DNA of 12,698 nucleotides from J013 sp038521775 (lineage in GTDB: Bacteria; Pseudomonadota; Alphaproteobacteria; Rhodobacterales; Rhodobacteraceae): positions 1 to 12,698 of the forward strand of contig JBCBKN010000099.1 of assembly GCA_038521775.1 (NCBI GenBank). Direction: 5' to 3'. Below the pieces are notes generated by a model. The model was not told the DNA's origin and made no database searches. It was given only the letters and a program-made list of their open reading frames with translations. Positions 1 to 6,930 of the stretch are shown here, one piece after another (positions within the stretch are counted from its first letter, which is position 1; the number at the start of each line of letters is the position of its first letter). Position numbers and translations under genes: made by a program.

Positions 1-13
1 ATCTGCGGGCGGA

Positions 14-1384
14 TCAGTAGCTGTAATCGCGGTAGAGGGGTGCGAAATCGCCCTGCCATGTCTCGCGGTGCAGGCGCAGCAGCTCTTCGGCCGGGGTTTC
101 GCCGCGTTCCACAATGTCATGCAGCGCGTTCAGGAAATGGGTCTCGTCGGGCAAGAGCCCCCCTGCCCCCTGGCAGCCGCGCAGCGCCAGGCCGGCCTCG
201 GCCACGGCCAGCACCTCGCGCGCGATGTCGCGCAGGCTGCGGCCCTGGATCTCGGCCTTCAGCCCCTTGACCGAGGCGTCGATGCGCAGCTGCGCCCGCT
301 CCTCCGCGGTCCAGCCCTTGCAGATGTCCCAGGCCGTGTCGAGCGTGCTCTGCTCATAGATCAGCCCGACCCAGAAGGCCGGCAGGGCGCACAGCCGCCG
401 CCAGGGGCCGCCATCGGCGCCGCGCATCTCGATAAAGCGCTTGATCCGCGCCTCGGGAAAGATGGTGGTCAGGTGGTCGGCCCAGTCGCTGAGCGTCGGT
501 TTCTCGCCCGGAAGCGCCGGCAGCTTGCCGTCCAGAAAATCGCGGAAGGACTGGCCCAGCGCATCGATATAGCGGCCGTTGCGATAGACGAAATACATCG
601 GCACATCAAGCGCATAGTCCGCATAGCGCTCAAACCCGAACCCGTCCTCAAAGACGAAGGGCAGCATGCCGGTGCGGTCGGCATCCAGGTCGCGCCAGAT
701 CCGGCTGCGCCAGCTCAGATGGCCGTTGGGCCGGCCCTCAAAGAAGGGCGAATTGGCAAAAAGCGCAGTGGCGACGGGCTGCAGCGCCAGGGCCACGCGC
801 AGCTTCTTGACCATGTCGGCCTCGGAGCCGAAATCGAGATTAACCTGCACGGTGCAGGTGCGGTACATCATCTGGGTGCCATGCGTGCCGACGCGGTCCA
901 TGTATCCCGTCATCAGCGCATAGCGCCCCTTGGGCATAACCGGCATCTGGGCATGGGTCCATTCGGGGGCCGCGCCCAGCCCGAAAAAGCCCGCCCCGAC
1001 GGCATCGGCCACGGCCTTGACCTCGGCCAGATGCTCATTGACCTCGTCGCAGGTCTGATGGATCGTCTCAAGCGGCGCGCCGGAGAGTTCCAGCTGCCCG
1101 CCGGGCTCCAGGCTGATATTGGCAGCACCGCGCTTCAGGCCGATCAGCTCGCCCGCCTCGCGCAGCTCCTCCCAGCCGAACCGGTCGCGCAGCCCCTCCA
1201 GCATCGCGCGGACCGAGCAGGCCCCCTCATAGGGCAGCGGCATGCGGGTTGCGAGATCATAGCCGAACTTCTCATGCTCGGTTCCGATGCGCCAGGCATC
1301 CTTGGGTTTGCAGCCCTCGGCCAGATAGCCGGCAAGCTGTGCGTGATCCTCGATCGGACCCCCGCCCTCTTGGGGTATCGACAA
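14..1384 (-). CDS. gshA: Glutamate-cysteine ligase, plant/alphaproteobacterial type
   Basis: This cytosolic enzyme catalyses ATP-dependent ligation of glutamate and cysteine to gamma-glutamylcysteine, the first step of glutathione synthesis. The 456-residue product matches the family as I know it from Rhodobacterales: IGTEHEKFGY near residues 33-42, SLEPGGQLELSG near 91-102, MPKGRY near 150 and TCTVQVNLDF near 176. The C-terminus is intact (stop at 14-16). I place the start at TTG (1384-1382) because an AAGGA lies 8 nt upstream, the length then equals the usual 456 or so, and the family N-terminus is (M)SIPQ.GGGPI. An in-frame ATG at 1447 would add 21 residues that do not look conserved. The gene is last of a co-directional set (rsmE, two unknowns, gshA). 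The 75-bp gap upstream may hold its own promoter, but no clear one is seen. Function is very likely; the start is inferred. Confidence 0.95.
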   Translation of the reverse strand: MSIPQEGGGPIEDHAQLAGYLAEGCKPKDAWRIGTEHEKFGYDLATRMPLPYEGACSVRAMLEGLRDRFGWEELREAGELIGLKRGAANISLEPGGQLELSGAPLETIHQTCDEVNEHLAEVKAVADAVGAGFFGLGAAPEWTHAQMPVMPKGRYALMTGYMDRVGTHGTQMMYRTCTVQVNLDFGSEADMVKKLRVALALQPVATALFANSPFFEGRPNGHLSWRSRIWRDLDADRTGMLPFVFEDGFGFERYADYALDVPMYFVYRNGRYIDALGQSFRDFLDGKLPALPGEKPTLSDWADHLTTIFPEARIKRFIEMRGADGGPWRRLCALPAFWVGLIYEQSTLDTAWDICKGWTAEERAQLRIDASVKGLKAEIQGRSLRDIAREVLAVAEAGLALRGCQGAGGLLPDETHFLNALHDIVERGETPAEELLRLHRETWQGDFAPLYRDYSY

Positions 1385-1396
1385 AATGCCTGTCCT
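1376..1396 (-). promoter_or_regulatory. Ribosome-binding site supporting a TTG start for gshA
   Basis: On the minus strand the sequence GAGAAAGGACAGGCATTTTG places AAGGA 8 nt before TTG. No comparable Shine-Dalgarno sequence is near the upstream in-frame ATG at 1447. This site decides the start call for gshA. Confidence 0.6.
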
Positions 1397-1459
1397 TTCT
1401 CGCCGGCAAACTTCGGGGTGATTAAGTGCAGCCCGTGCCCGAGACAAGGCCTGCGGCGA

Positions 1460-2005
1460 TCAACCCTGTTTTTCCCAAACCGTGTAACGGGCCATGTAGG
1501 GCTCGGACATCACCGCCGCGACAGCGTCCCAATCGATGCCTGCGAGCGGCGCAAAGGCGTCGTAAAGCTGCTCGGCGCCGGCGGCATGGGCGGGGATTTC
1601 GAGCACCCGTCCGCCGCCGATCAACCGCCAGGTGACATCGGTGTCCATAGTATCGGGGATCGGCGATGGGTCGACATCAAGCTCGATGCGTTCAATCTCG
1701 GCCACATCCATCACCCCGCCCGGCAAGGGGCCGATGGTGGGGCCAAAGAACCTGATCCGCCGCTCGACAACGCTGACAAACCCGGGGGCCGTGATCGGGC
1801 CGGAAAGGCACGCGCGGCGGATCTCACCCAGCGTCAGGCCCACGGCCAGCGCCAGGACCACCGCGATGCCGGCAAGGCTGGGCCAATGACCCGAGGTGAG
1901 CCATGGCCAGGCCGAATAGGTGGCCCCGACAGCAAGGGCTGCTGGCCAGAGCGCCAGGGCCCAGCGCTGCCAGGCCGGCCGTGTCGATGGACCGCGCAGG
2001 CTCAT
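1460..2005 (-). CDS. Two-helix membrane protein of unknown function
   Basis: The product is 181 residues. Two hydrophobic segments (about residues 13-32 and 40-60) are followed by a soluble domain of about 120 residues with alternating polar and hydrophobic strands (VVERRIRFFGP, IERIELDVD, VTWRLIGGG). This resembles a small bacterial PH-like or other beta-rich domain, but that is inference and I recognise no motif. The ATG at 2005 overlaps the stop of the upstream gene as ATGA (2005-2002), so translation is probably coupled. A longer in-frame start at 2059 would lie deep inside the upstream gene and is less likely. The gene ends 75 bp before gshA. The overlap suggests it works with its 234-residue neighbour, and its orientation makes it part of the rsmE-gshA cluster. 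No function can be named. Confidence 0.75.
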   Translation of the reverse strand: MSLRGPSTRPAWQRWALALWPAALAVGATYSAWPWLTSGHWPSLAGIAVVLALAVGLTLGEIRRACLSGPITAPGFVSVVERRIRFFGPTIGPLPGGVMDVAEIERIELDVDPSPIPDTMDTDVTWRLIGGGRVLEIPAHAAGAEQLYDAFAPLAGIDWDAVAAVMSEPYMARYTVWEKQG

Positions 2006-2706
2006 TCCGACCCCAGCGGGTGCCAGGGCGCACCGCCCGTCTCGGCCGGGTCCCGCCAATCATAGGGCGCGCGGATCCGCTCAAAGCGCATGCTGCGAAA
2101 ATCGCGGATCAGGTCCAGCCCGTCGGCCGTGCGCCGGTAAAGCTGCCCGCCCTGCGTGTCATAGCGATCGAGCGGATTGCCCTGTCGCCCCGGTCGTGCC
2201 GTGCGGCCCAAAAGCCAGTCGCGCACCGGTTTTTCAAAGGCCGCCGGCTGGCCATTGGCGCGGCGCAGCCCGGTGGTGCAGCCCTTGCCCGGCTCGCCCT
2301 GCCAGACCCGGACCAGACCCTCGCCGCGGCCGATCTGGTCCTCGCCCCCATCGGCCTGGAAATGCGCGTTGTCAAAAAACCGCCCCCCACCGCCCCAGGC
2401 ATCGCCTTGGCCAAAAAGCGAGAGCGCGGTGAAATAGGGCGGCCGCGAGATCGCCGTGTAGCTGCCCTCGGCCATGCCGCCCCAGCGCCCATCGCGCGCA
2501 ACGAAGAGGAAATGCCGGCCATCGGGCGAGAGATCGCAGCGATCGACATAGACCTTGTGTTTGAGCCACTGGCCATCCTCAAACCGGTCGGTGTCGCGGT
2601 GCCACAGGATCATGCGAAAGAGCTTTGACGGCCCCTGACGCAGGATCACCGCGCGGTCGTTTTCGCGCGCAAAGAAGAGATGCAGGCGGATCACCGGGTC
2701 CGTCAT
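2002..2706 (-). CDS. Conserved alphaproteobacterial protein of unknown function
   Basis: The 234-residue product has no signal peptide or membrane segment and is probably cytosolic. I recognise it as a conserved hypothetical often found beside rsmE and gshA in Rhodobacterales, but not as a named family. It has an N-terminal LHLFFARENDRAVILRQGPS stretch and a CDLSPDGRHFLFVARDGRW segment (about residues 57-75). That segment resembles one blade of a TolB/PD40 beta-propeller, but a single blade is too little to call a propeller. Many Trp, Arg and Gly residues lie in the second half. The start at 2706 is 16 bp downstream of the rsmE stop, with only a weak GAGA as ribosome-binding site. Its stop overlaps the start of the two-helix membrane protein. 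The cluster is probably one transcript with rsmE. Confidence 0.8.
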   Translation of the reverse strand: MTDPVIRLHLFFARENDRAVILRQGPSKLFRMILWHRDTDRFEDGQWLKHKVYVDRCDLSPDGRHFLFVARDGRWGGMAEGSYTAISRPPYFTALSLFGQGDAWGGGGRFFDNAHFQADGGEDQIGRGEGLVRVWQGEPGKGCTTGLRRANGQPAAFEKPVRDWLLGRTARPGRQGNPLDRYDTQGGQLYRRTADGLDLIRDFRSMRFERIRAPYDWRDPAETGGAPWHPLGSE

Positions 2707-2722
2707 CGCAAATCTCGGGCTG

Positions 2723-3451
2723 TCATTGCCAGTCTCCCTGCAAAGCTTGCCAGAGCGTAATCGCCGCGATGGCGGCGGTTTCGGCCCGCAAGATGCGCGG
2801 CCCGAGCGAGACCGGCCGGCAGGCCGGATGCGCGCGCAAGGCTGCGGCCTCGTCGGGGTCGAACCCGCCCTCGGGCCCGATCAGCAGCGCGGCCGGCGGT
2901 GGCGCGTCGGTCCCGGCCAGGGTTGGCGCATCGCGGGTCTCATCGCAAAAAAGCAGACGCCGGGCCTTGGGCCATGCGGCCAGGACCTGCGCCAGCGGCT
3001 GCGCCTCGGCAAGCTCCGGCACGACCGTGCCGCCGCATTGCTCAGCCGCCTCGACCATATGGGCGCGCAGCTTCTCGGGCCGCAGACGCTCACCCTGACT
3101 GCGCCGGGTCAGCACCGGCTGCAGACGCGCAACCCCCAGCTCAACGGCCTTTTCGACCAGAACATCCATCCGGGCCTTGCGGATCGGCGCGCAGAGCAGC
3201 CAGAGATCGGGCAACGACACCTGCGGCCCGGTCTGCTGCTGGACCACCAGCGTCCCGCGACGTTTGCCGGCCTCGGCAATCTCGGCCCGCCACTCGCCGT
3301 CGCGCCCGTTGAACAGCGCGATGCTGTCGCCCCGGGCCCGGCGCATCACCGCGAAGAGATAATGCGCCTGGTCGGGCAAAAGCGGCACGGCGGCGCCTGC
3401 GCTGAGGGCCGCGTCAACATAGAGCCTGATTTTCGGCGCTGTCTCTGTCAT
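2723..3451 (-). CDS. rsmE: 16S rRNA (uracil1498-N3)-methyltransferase
   Basis: RsmE transfers a methyl group from S-adenosylmethionine to N3 of U1498 in 16S rRNA of the 30S subunit. The 242-residue product has the usual order: an N-terminal PUA-like RNA-binding part (LPDQAHYLFAVMRRARGD, about 25-42; FNGRDGEWRAEI, about 47-58), then the SPOUT knot domain with KAVELGV (101-107), AAEQCGG (135-141), IGPEGGF (191-197) and SLGPRILRAETA (215-226). The last two form the AdoMet-binding knot. The open frame runs on upstream to 5179 only because of high GC; the ATG at 3451 starts the family-like sequence MTETAPKIRLYVD. No good Shine-Dalgarno precedes it. It is divergent from ubiA, with 9 bp between the start codons, and heads the minus-strand cluster that ends in gshA. 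Confidence 0.95.
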   Translation of the reverse strand: MTETAPKIRLYVDAALSAGAAVPLLPDQAHYLFAVMRRARGDSIALFNGRDGEWRAEIAEAGKRRGTLVVQQQTGPQVSLPDLWLLCAPIRKARMDVLVEKAVELGVARLQPVLTRRSQGERLRPEKLRAHMVEAAEQCGGTVVPELAEAQPLAQVLAAWPKARRLLFCDETRDAPTLAGTDAPPPAALLIGPEGGFDPDEAAALRAHPACRPVSLGPRILRAETAAIAAITLWQALQGDWQ

Positions 3452-3460
3452 TCTCGCACC

Positions 3461-4462
3461 ATGACAGGGCCGAGTTCTACCCCTGAAGACCCCGGTGAGG
3501 GAAGGCCCGCGCTGCGCCGCGACGGTCGGGTCTATGATGCCACGCGGCTGAACTGGGTCGACCGGTTCTGCCCGGCCTGGTCGCGCCCCTGGCTGCGGCT
3601 GAGCCGGGCCGACCGGCCTGCCGGGACCTGGCTTTTGCTCATTCCCTGCTGGTGGGGGCTGGCGCTTGCCATTGCGGCCGACCCGGAGGGACCGCAGCGC
3701 GGCGATCTCTGGATCGCGCTTGGCTGCGCCATCGGGGCCTTCTTGATGCGCGGCGCGGGCTGCACCTGGAACGACATCACCGACCGGGAGTTCGACGCGG
3801 CGGTGGCGCGCACGAAATCGCGACCGCTGCCCTCGGGTCAGGCCACGGTCCGCGGCGCGGTGATCTGGATGGTGCTTCAGGCGCTGGCGGCCTGTGCGAT
3901 TCTGCTGAGCTTCTCGCCCACGGCGATCTGGCTGGGCATCGCCTCGCTGGCGCTGGTCTGCGTCTATCCCTTTGCCAAGCGCTTCACCTGGTGGCCGCAG
4001 GTCTTTCTGGGGCTGGCCTTCAACTGGGGGGCCTTGCTGGCCTGGGCCGCCCATGCCGATGCGCTGGGCTGGCCGCCGGTCTTGCTTTACGGCGCGGGCA
4101 TCGCCTGGACGCTCTTTTACGACACGATCTATGCCCATCAGGACCGCGAGGATGATGCGCTGATCGGCGTGCGGTCGACCGCGCGGCTGTTTGGCGCGGC
4201 CACGCCGCGCTGGCTGCTGGGCTTTATGGTCGCAGCCATCGTTCTGGCCATGGCCGCGGTGCTGCTGGCCACGCGCGACCAGCCGGCCCCCTGGCCGGCC
4301 CTGGCCGGGCTTGCCGGGGTCTGGGCGTTCGGCTGGCATTTGGGCTGGCAGCTGCGGCGGCTCGACATCAACGATCCCGATCTCTGCCTTGGCCTGTTTC
4401 GGGCAAACCGCGACACCGGCCTTCTGCTCACCCTGGGACTGGCGGCGGCGGCTGTCTTGTGA
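3461..4462 (+). CDS. ubiA: 4-hydroxybenzoate polyprenyltransferase
   Basis: UbiA is an inner-membrane enzyme that attaches the polyprenyl tail to 4-hydroxybenzoate in ubiquinone synthesis. The 333-residue product has both Asp-rich prenyltransferase motifs: NDITDREFD (N104, D105, D108, D112) and DTIYAHQDREDD (D221, D228), which bind Mg-diphosphate. About eight hydrophobic segments fill residues 55-333. The first 45 or so residues are a hydrophilic cytosolic extension. ATG 3461 is the only plausible start: the frame is open further upstream only as antisense to rsmE, and there is no other ATG before the conserved core. No Shine-Dalgarno is visible, so the mRNA may be leaderless or translated weakly. 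UbiA and the cytochrome oxidase genes to the right serve the same aerobic respiratory chain. Confidence 0.95.
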   Translation: MTGPSSTPEDPGEGRPALRRDGRVYDATRLNWVDRFCPAWSRPWLRLSRADRPAGTWLLLIPCWWGLALAIAADPEGPQRGDLWIALGCAIGAFLMRGAGCTWNDITDREFDAAVARTKSRPLPSGQATVRGAVIWMVLQALAACAILLSFSPTAIWLGIASLALVCVYPFAKRFTWWPQVFLGLAFNWGALLAWAAHADALGWPPVLLYGAGIAWTLFYDTIYAHQDREDDALIGVRSTARLFGAATPRWLLGFMVAAIVLAMAAVLLATRDQPAPWPALAGLAGVWAFGWHLGWQLRRLDINDPDLCLGLFRANRDTGLLLTLGLAAAAVL

Positions 4463-4465
4463 CGC

Positions 4466-4494
4466 TTGATGCGCGGGCGGACTGGGCCTAAGGG
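4466..4494 (+). promoter_or_regulatory. Candidate sigma-70-type promoter for the OmpA/BON gene
   Basis: TTGATG (4466-4471) is separated by 17 bp from TAAGGG (4489-4494). The -35 matches 4 of 6 consensus bases and the -10 only 2 of 6. It lies in the 67-bp gap after ubiA, so a transcript would start about 30 nt before the ATG at 4530. Read-through from ubiA is the alternative. Confidence 0.28.
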
Positions 4495-4529
4495 AAATGT
4501 CGGGAGTTGGTTGCAAAGAAGGGCGGAGC

Positions 4530-6404
4530 ATGCGCCTGCGCGCCGGGATAGTGCTGCTGCTTGTGTTGGGCGCGGGTGGCCTCGCGGCGCTGGCTGCGGC
4601 CGATGCCGTGACCGGGCTGGTCGAGCGTTCCACCCGCGAAAGCCTTGCGCGGGCGATGACGGCGGCCGGCCATGGCTGGGCCGAGATCGCCACCGACGGG
4701 CTGTTGGTCGCGCTGACCGGAACCGCCCCGACGCAGGACGCGCGCGACCATGCGCTAGCGCTTGCCGGGCGGATTGTGAGCGCCGAGCGGATCTCGTCGC
4801 AGGTTGCGCTTGCGCCAGAGCCACCCGCGGCCAAGACGCCGGACGTCTCGATCACGCTGCTGCGCGACGGCGCGCGGGTGACGCTGACCGGGTTTGTCCC
4901 CGACAGTGACACGCGATTGAACCTGGCCCGGGCTCTGCGCGGGCTGGAGGTTGTGGACACATTGGTGCGCCGCGCCGTCGCGCCGCCCGAGCGCTGGGCG
5001 CAGACCCGCGATGTCGCGCTGGCCGCGGCAGCCGCGCTCAGCCGCGGGCGGATCGAGGCGCTGCCCTGCACGGTCAGCGTTGCCGGCACCATGAGCAATG
5101 CCGCGGCGCGCGATGCGCTGGCAACGCAACTGGAGGCGCTGCAGGGAAAAGAGCCCGACTGCCGCACCGAAATGGCCATCGTCCTGCCCCGCCCGCTGGT
5201 CTCGCCCTACCGCTTTGAGATGTCGATGAAGACCGGGCGCGCCTGGGTGAGCGCCTGCGCGGCCCCGGATGCTGCAGCGGTGGCGCGCATCGAAGACGCG
5301 CTCAAGGATGTGCCGCTGGCCCGGCCCTTTGCCTGCACCGAAGCGCTGGGCGCGCCCTCGGCCGACTGGACCGGCGCGGTCACGGCCGCTGTGGCCACGC
5401 TCGTTGAGCTTGGCGCCGGGCGGGTTGCCATCGCCGACACCGAGGTGCGGTTTGAGCCGGGCGGGCTGGCCGACACGGCCGACACGGCCCTCACCGCAGA
5501 TGCCGCGCTGACATTGGCCAAGGCCCTGCCGCGGGGATTTCTGCTGCATGATGGCGACCCGGCAGCGGCTGACCCGGCAACGGCCGAGGATCGGGCGGGC
5601 ATCCGCCCGCAGATGCGGTTCATTGCGGCAACCTCGGGCCGCGAGACCGGCATCGCATTGCAGGGCCCGTTGCGCACCGAGGCCGCTCGAAAGGCGGTGG
5701 CAAGCTATGCGGCGGCCTATTTCGGCCTCACCGGGCTTGAGGTCGGGCTGTCGGTCGAGCCGGACCTGCCCGATGATTGGACGGCGCGGGTGATGGCCGC
5801 GCTCGATGCGCTTGCATTGCTCGAAGAGGGTGAGGCGATTGTCGAGGACACGCGCATCCGCCTCGTGGGCTGGAGTTCGGTGCCGACCGCCAACGCCGCC
5901 GCGCGGGGGATCCTGTCGCGGGTGTCGCGCACCGGCCTGGCCATGGAGGTCGAGATCGCCTTTGACGGCAGCGCCGCACAGGTCGCCGAACCCGCGCCCG
6001 AACTGCCCGCACCCGAAACCTGTGTGACCGAAATCCAGGCCCTGCTGGCGGCGGGGCAGATCAGCTTTCCCTCCTCCTCGACGATCATCCAGGCGTCGAG
6101 CTATCCGCTTCTCGACAGCATTGCCGAGATCCTGAAAGGCTGCACCCCGGCGCGTTTCGAGATCGGCGGGCATACCGACGATTCGGGGCGGGCGGAAAAG
6201 AACATGGATCTCAGCCGCGGCCGCGCCGAGGCCGTGGTCGATGCGCTGCTGGCCCGCGGCGTCTATCTGGAGCGCATGGTTGCCAAGGGCTATGGCGAGA
6301 CCGAGCCGATTGCCGACAATTCGAGCGATGAGGGCAAGGCGCTCAACCGGCGCATCGGGATAAAGCTTCTGGGTCTGTTGGAGCCGGCCGATGAGCTCGA
6401 ATGA
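4530..6404 (+). CDS. BON- and OmpA-domain envelope protein
   Basis: This 624-residue protein is probably exported or anchored in the inner membrane by its hydrophobic N-terminus (about residues 5-25, after MRLR). Two BON-like segments follow: DGLLVALTGTAP (from about 57) and VTLTGFVPDSD (from about 117). A long middle part with repeated alpha/beta texture has no motif I can name. A Pro/Glu-rich linker (AEPAPELPAPE) leads to a C-terminal OmpA/MotB peptidoglycan-binding domain (about 515-620) with GGHTDD (546-551), DLSRGRAEAV (about 560-569) and NRRI (606-609). The paired Asp and Arg that hold diaminopimelate in this family are present. The start was chosen because AAGG lies 7 nt upstream of ATG 4530; an ATG at 4497 lacks this. 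The small coiled-coil gene overlaps its end by 14 nt. It likely links the cell wall to a membrane partner; substrate unknown. Confidence 0.88.
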   Translation: MRLRAGIVLLLVLGAGGLAALAAADAVTGLVERSTRESLARAMTAAGHGWAEIATDGLLVALTGTAPTQDARDHALALAGRIVSAERISSQVALAPEPPAAKTPDVSITLLRDGARVTLTGFVPDSDTRLNLARALRGLEVVDTLVRRAVAPPERWAQTRDVALAAAAALSRGRIEALPCTVSVAGTMSNAAARDALATQLEALQGKEPDCRTEMAIVLPRPLVSPYRFEMSMKTGRAWVSACAAPDAAAVARIEDALKDVPLARPFACTEALGAPSADWTGAVTAAVATLVELGAGRVAIADTEVRFEPGGLADTADTALTADAALTLAKALPRGFLLHDGDPAAADPATAEDRAGIRPQMRFIAATSGRETGIALQGPLRTEAARKAVASYAAAYFGLTGLEVGLSVEPDLPDDWTARVMAALDALALLEEGEAIVEDTRIRLVGWSSVPTANAAARGILSRVSRTGLAMEVEIAFDGSAAQVAEPAPELPAPETCVTEIQALLAAGQISFPSSSTIIQASSYPLLDSIAEILKGCTPARFEIGGHTDDSGRAEKNMDLSRGRAEAVVDALLARGVYLERMVAKGYGETEPIADNSSDEGKALNRRIGIKLLGLLEPADELE

Positions 6405-6747
6405 CCTCACGCTGATCGTGGCGCTGGCGCTTTTTGCAGCACTCTGCCTGGGCATGATTCTGGGCTGGCTCATCGTGCGGATGAACCGGCCGGCGCCGCC
6501 GCCCCCCGAGCCCGAACCCGATGAGGGCAGTCTGCTGGCACGGGTGCGCGAGGCCGAGGCGGTGCGCAACCAGGCCGCGCTGGAGCTTGAGACGGCGCAG
6601 GAGGCGCATCAGCGCATCCTGGTCCAGAAGGATGCCGAGATTGCCGCCACCATGGAGGCGCTGGGCGAGGCCAGGCGCGATCTGGAGGGTTGGCGGTCGG
6701 CCTATGAGGCGCTGGCCGAGAAAACCGGCACCCGGCTCGACGGCTGA
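6391..6747 (+). CDS. Small membrane-anchored coiled-coil protein
   Basis: The product is 118 residues with one transmembrane helix (about 7-30), then a Pro/Glu stretch (RPAPPPPEPEPDE, about 33-45) and a heptad-like Glu/Ala/Arg-rich helix (about 46-112) that probably forms a coiled coil in the cytosol or periplasm. I do not recognise a named family; similar small proteins sit behind OmpA-type genes in Rhodobacterales. The start is well supported: GGAG lies 7 nt upstream of ATG 6391, inside the end of the OmpA/BON gene. The 14-nt overlap implies coupled translation and equal synthesis. By position the likeliest role is partner or membrane tether for the OmpA/BON protein; that is inference. Confidence 0.8.
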   Translation: MSSNDLTLIVALALFAALCLGMILGWLIVRMNRPAPPPPEPEPDEGSLLARVREAEAVRNQAALELETAQEAHQRILVQKDAEIAATMEALGEARRDLEGWRSAYEALAEKTGTRLDG

Positions 6748-6831
6748 CCGGCCTGGCGCCGCTCGACCGAACACCGCCGGTCATAGACACATCCACCCGA
6801 ACGGTCCTGCCCTGCGCGCTCCAGGACAGGC

Positions 6832-6860
6832 TTGATCGCGCTGGGCGCGCGCGGCACAAG
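6832..6860 (+). promoter_or_regulatory. Weak candidate promoter for the TerC-family gene
   Basis: TTGATC (6832-6837) and CACAAG (6855-6860) are spaced 17 bp apart, with 4 and 3 matches to consensus. It resembles the candidate before the OmpA/BON gene in its -35. A start near 6867 would give a leader of about 64 nt that contains both hairpins listed below. Confidence 0.22.
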
Positions 6861-6874
6861 AGAGACAGATCTGA

Positions 6875-6916
6875 CGCCCTGCTCAAGGGGCGCATCCGTC
6901 CCGGAGCCGAGGACGG
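6875..6916 (+). promoter_or_regulatory. Two adjacent hairpins in the leader of the TerC-family gene
   Basis: CGCCC (6875-6879) pairs with GGGCG (6888-6892) around an 8-nt loop. CCGTCC (6896-6901) pairs with GGACGG (6911-6916) around a 9-nt loop and is followed by TTT and then the G-rich stretch before the ATG at 6931. The second stem is 14 nt from the start codon and could act as an attenuator or affect ribosome access. Short GC stems are common by chance in such DNA. TerC genes in other bacteria often carry the yybP-ykoY manganese riboswitch, but I do not see its conserved loop sequences here. Confidence 0.3.
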
Positions 6917-6930
6917 TTTGGGGGGCACCG

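Noticed and set aside
68..2065. Very long plus-strand open frame opposite gshA and its neighbour
   Set aside because: The opposite strand encodes a clearly recognisable GshA with intact motifs. The plus-strand product is low-complexity and resembles no family; high-GC DNA leaves antisense frames open.
3452..5179. Upstream extension of the rsmE frame across ubiA and part of the OmpA/BON gene
   Set aside because: It is antisense to two recognisable genes and its Ser/Arg/Pro-rich product has no family character. RsmE homologs begin at the ATG at 3451.
4755..6569. 604-residue minus-strand frame opposite the OmpA/BON gene
   Set aside because: It is a shadow of a gene with a clear OmpA domain, and its composition is rich in Arg/Gly/Gln without motifs.
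6746..6782. Terminator after the coiled-coil gene (GACCGGC...GCCGGTC)
   Set aside because: The 7-bp dyad has a 23-nt loop and no T-run, so it is not a convincing intrinsic terminator.
6750..6930. yybP-ykoY manganese riboswitch before the TerC-family gene
   Set aside because: The conserved loop sequences expected for this riboswitch (a GGGGAGUA-type loop and an AAGACC-type loop) are not seen by eye. A covariance search would settle it.
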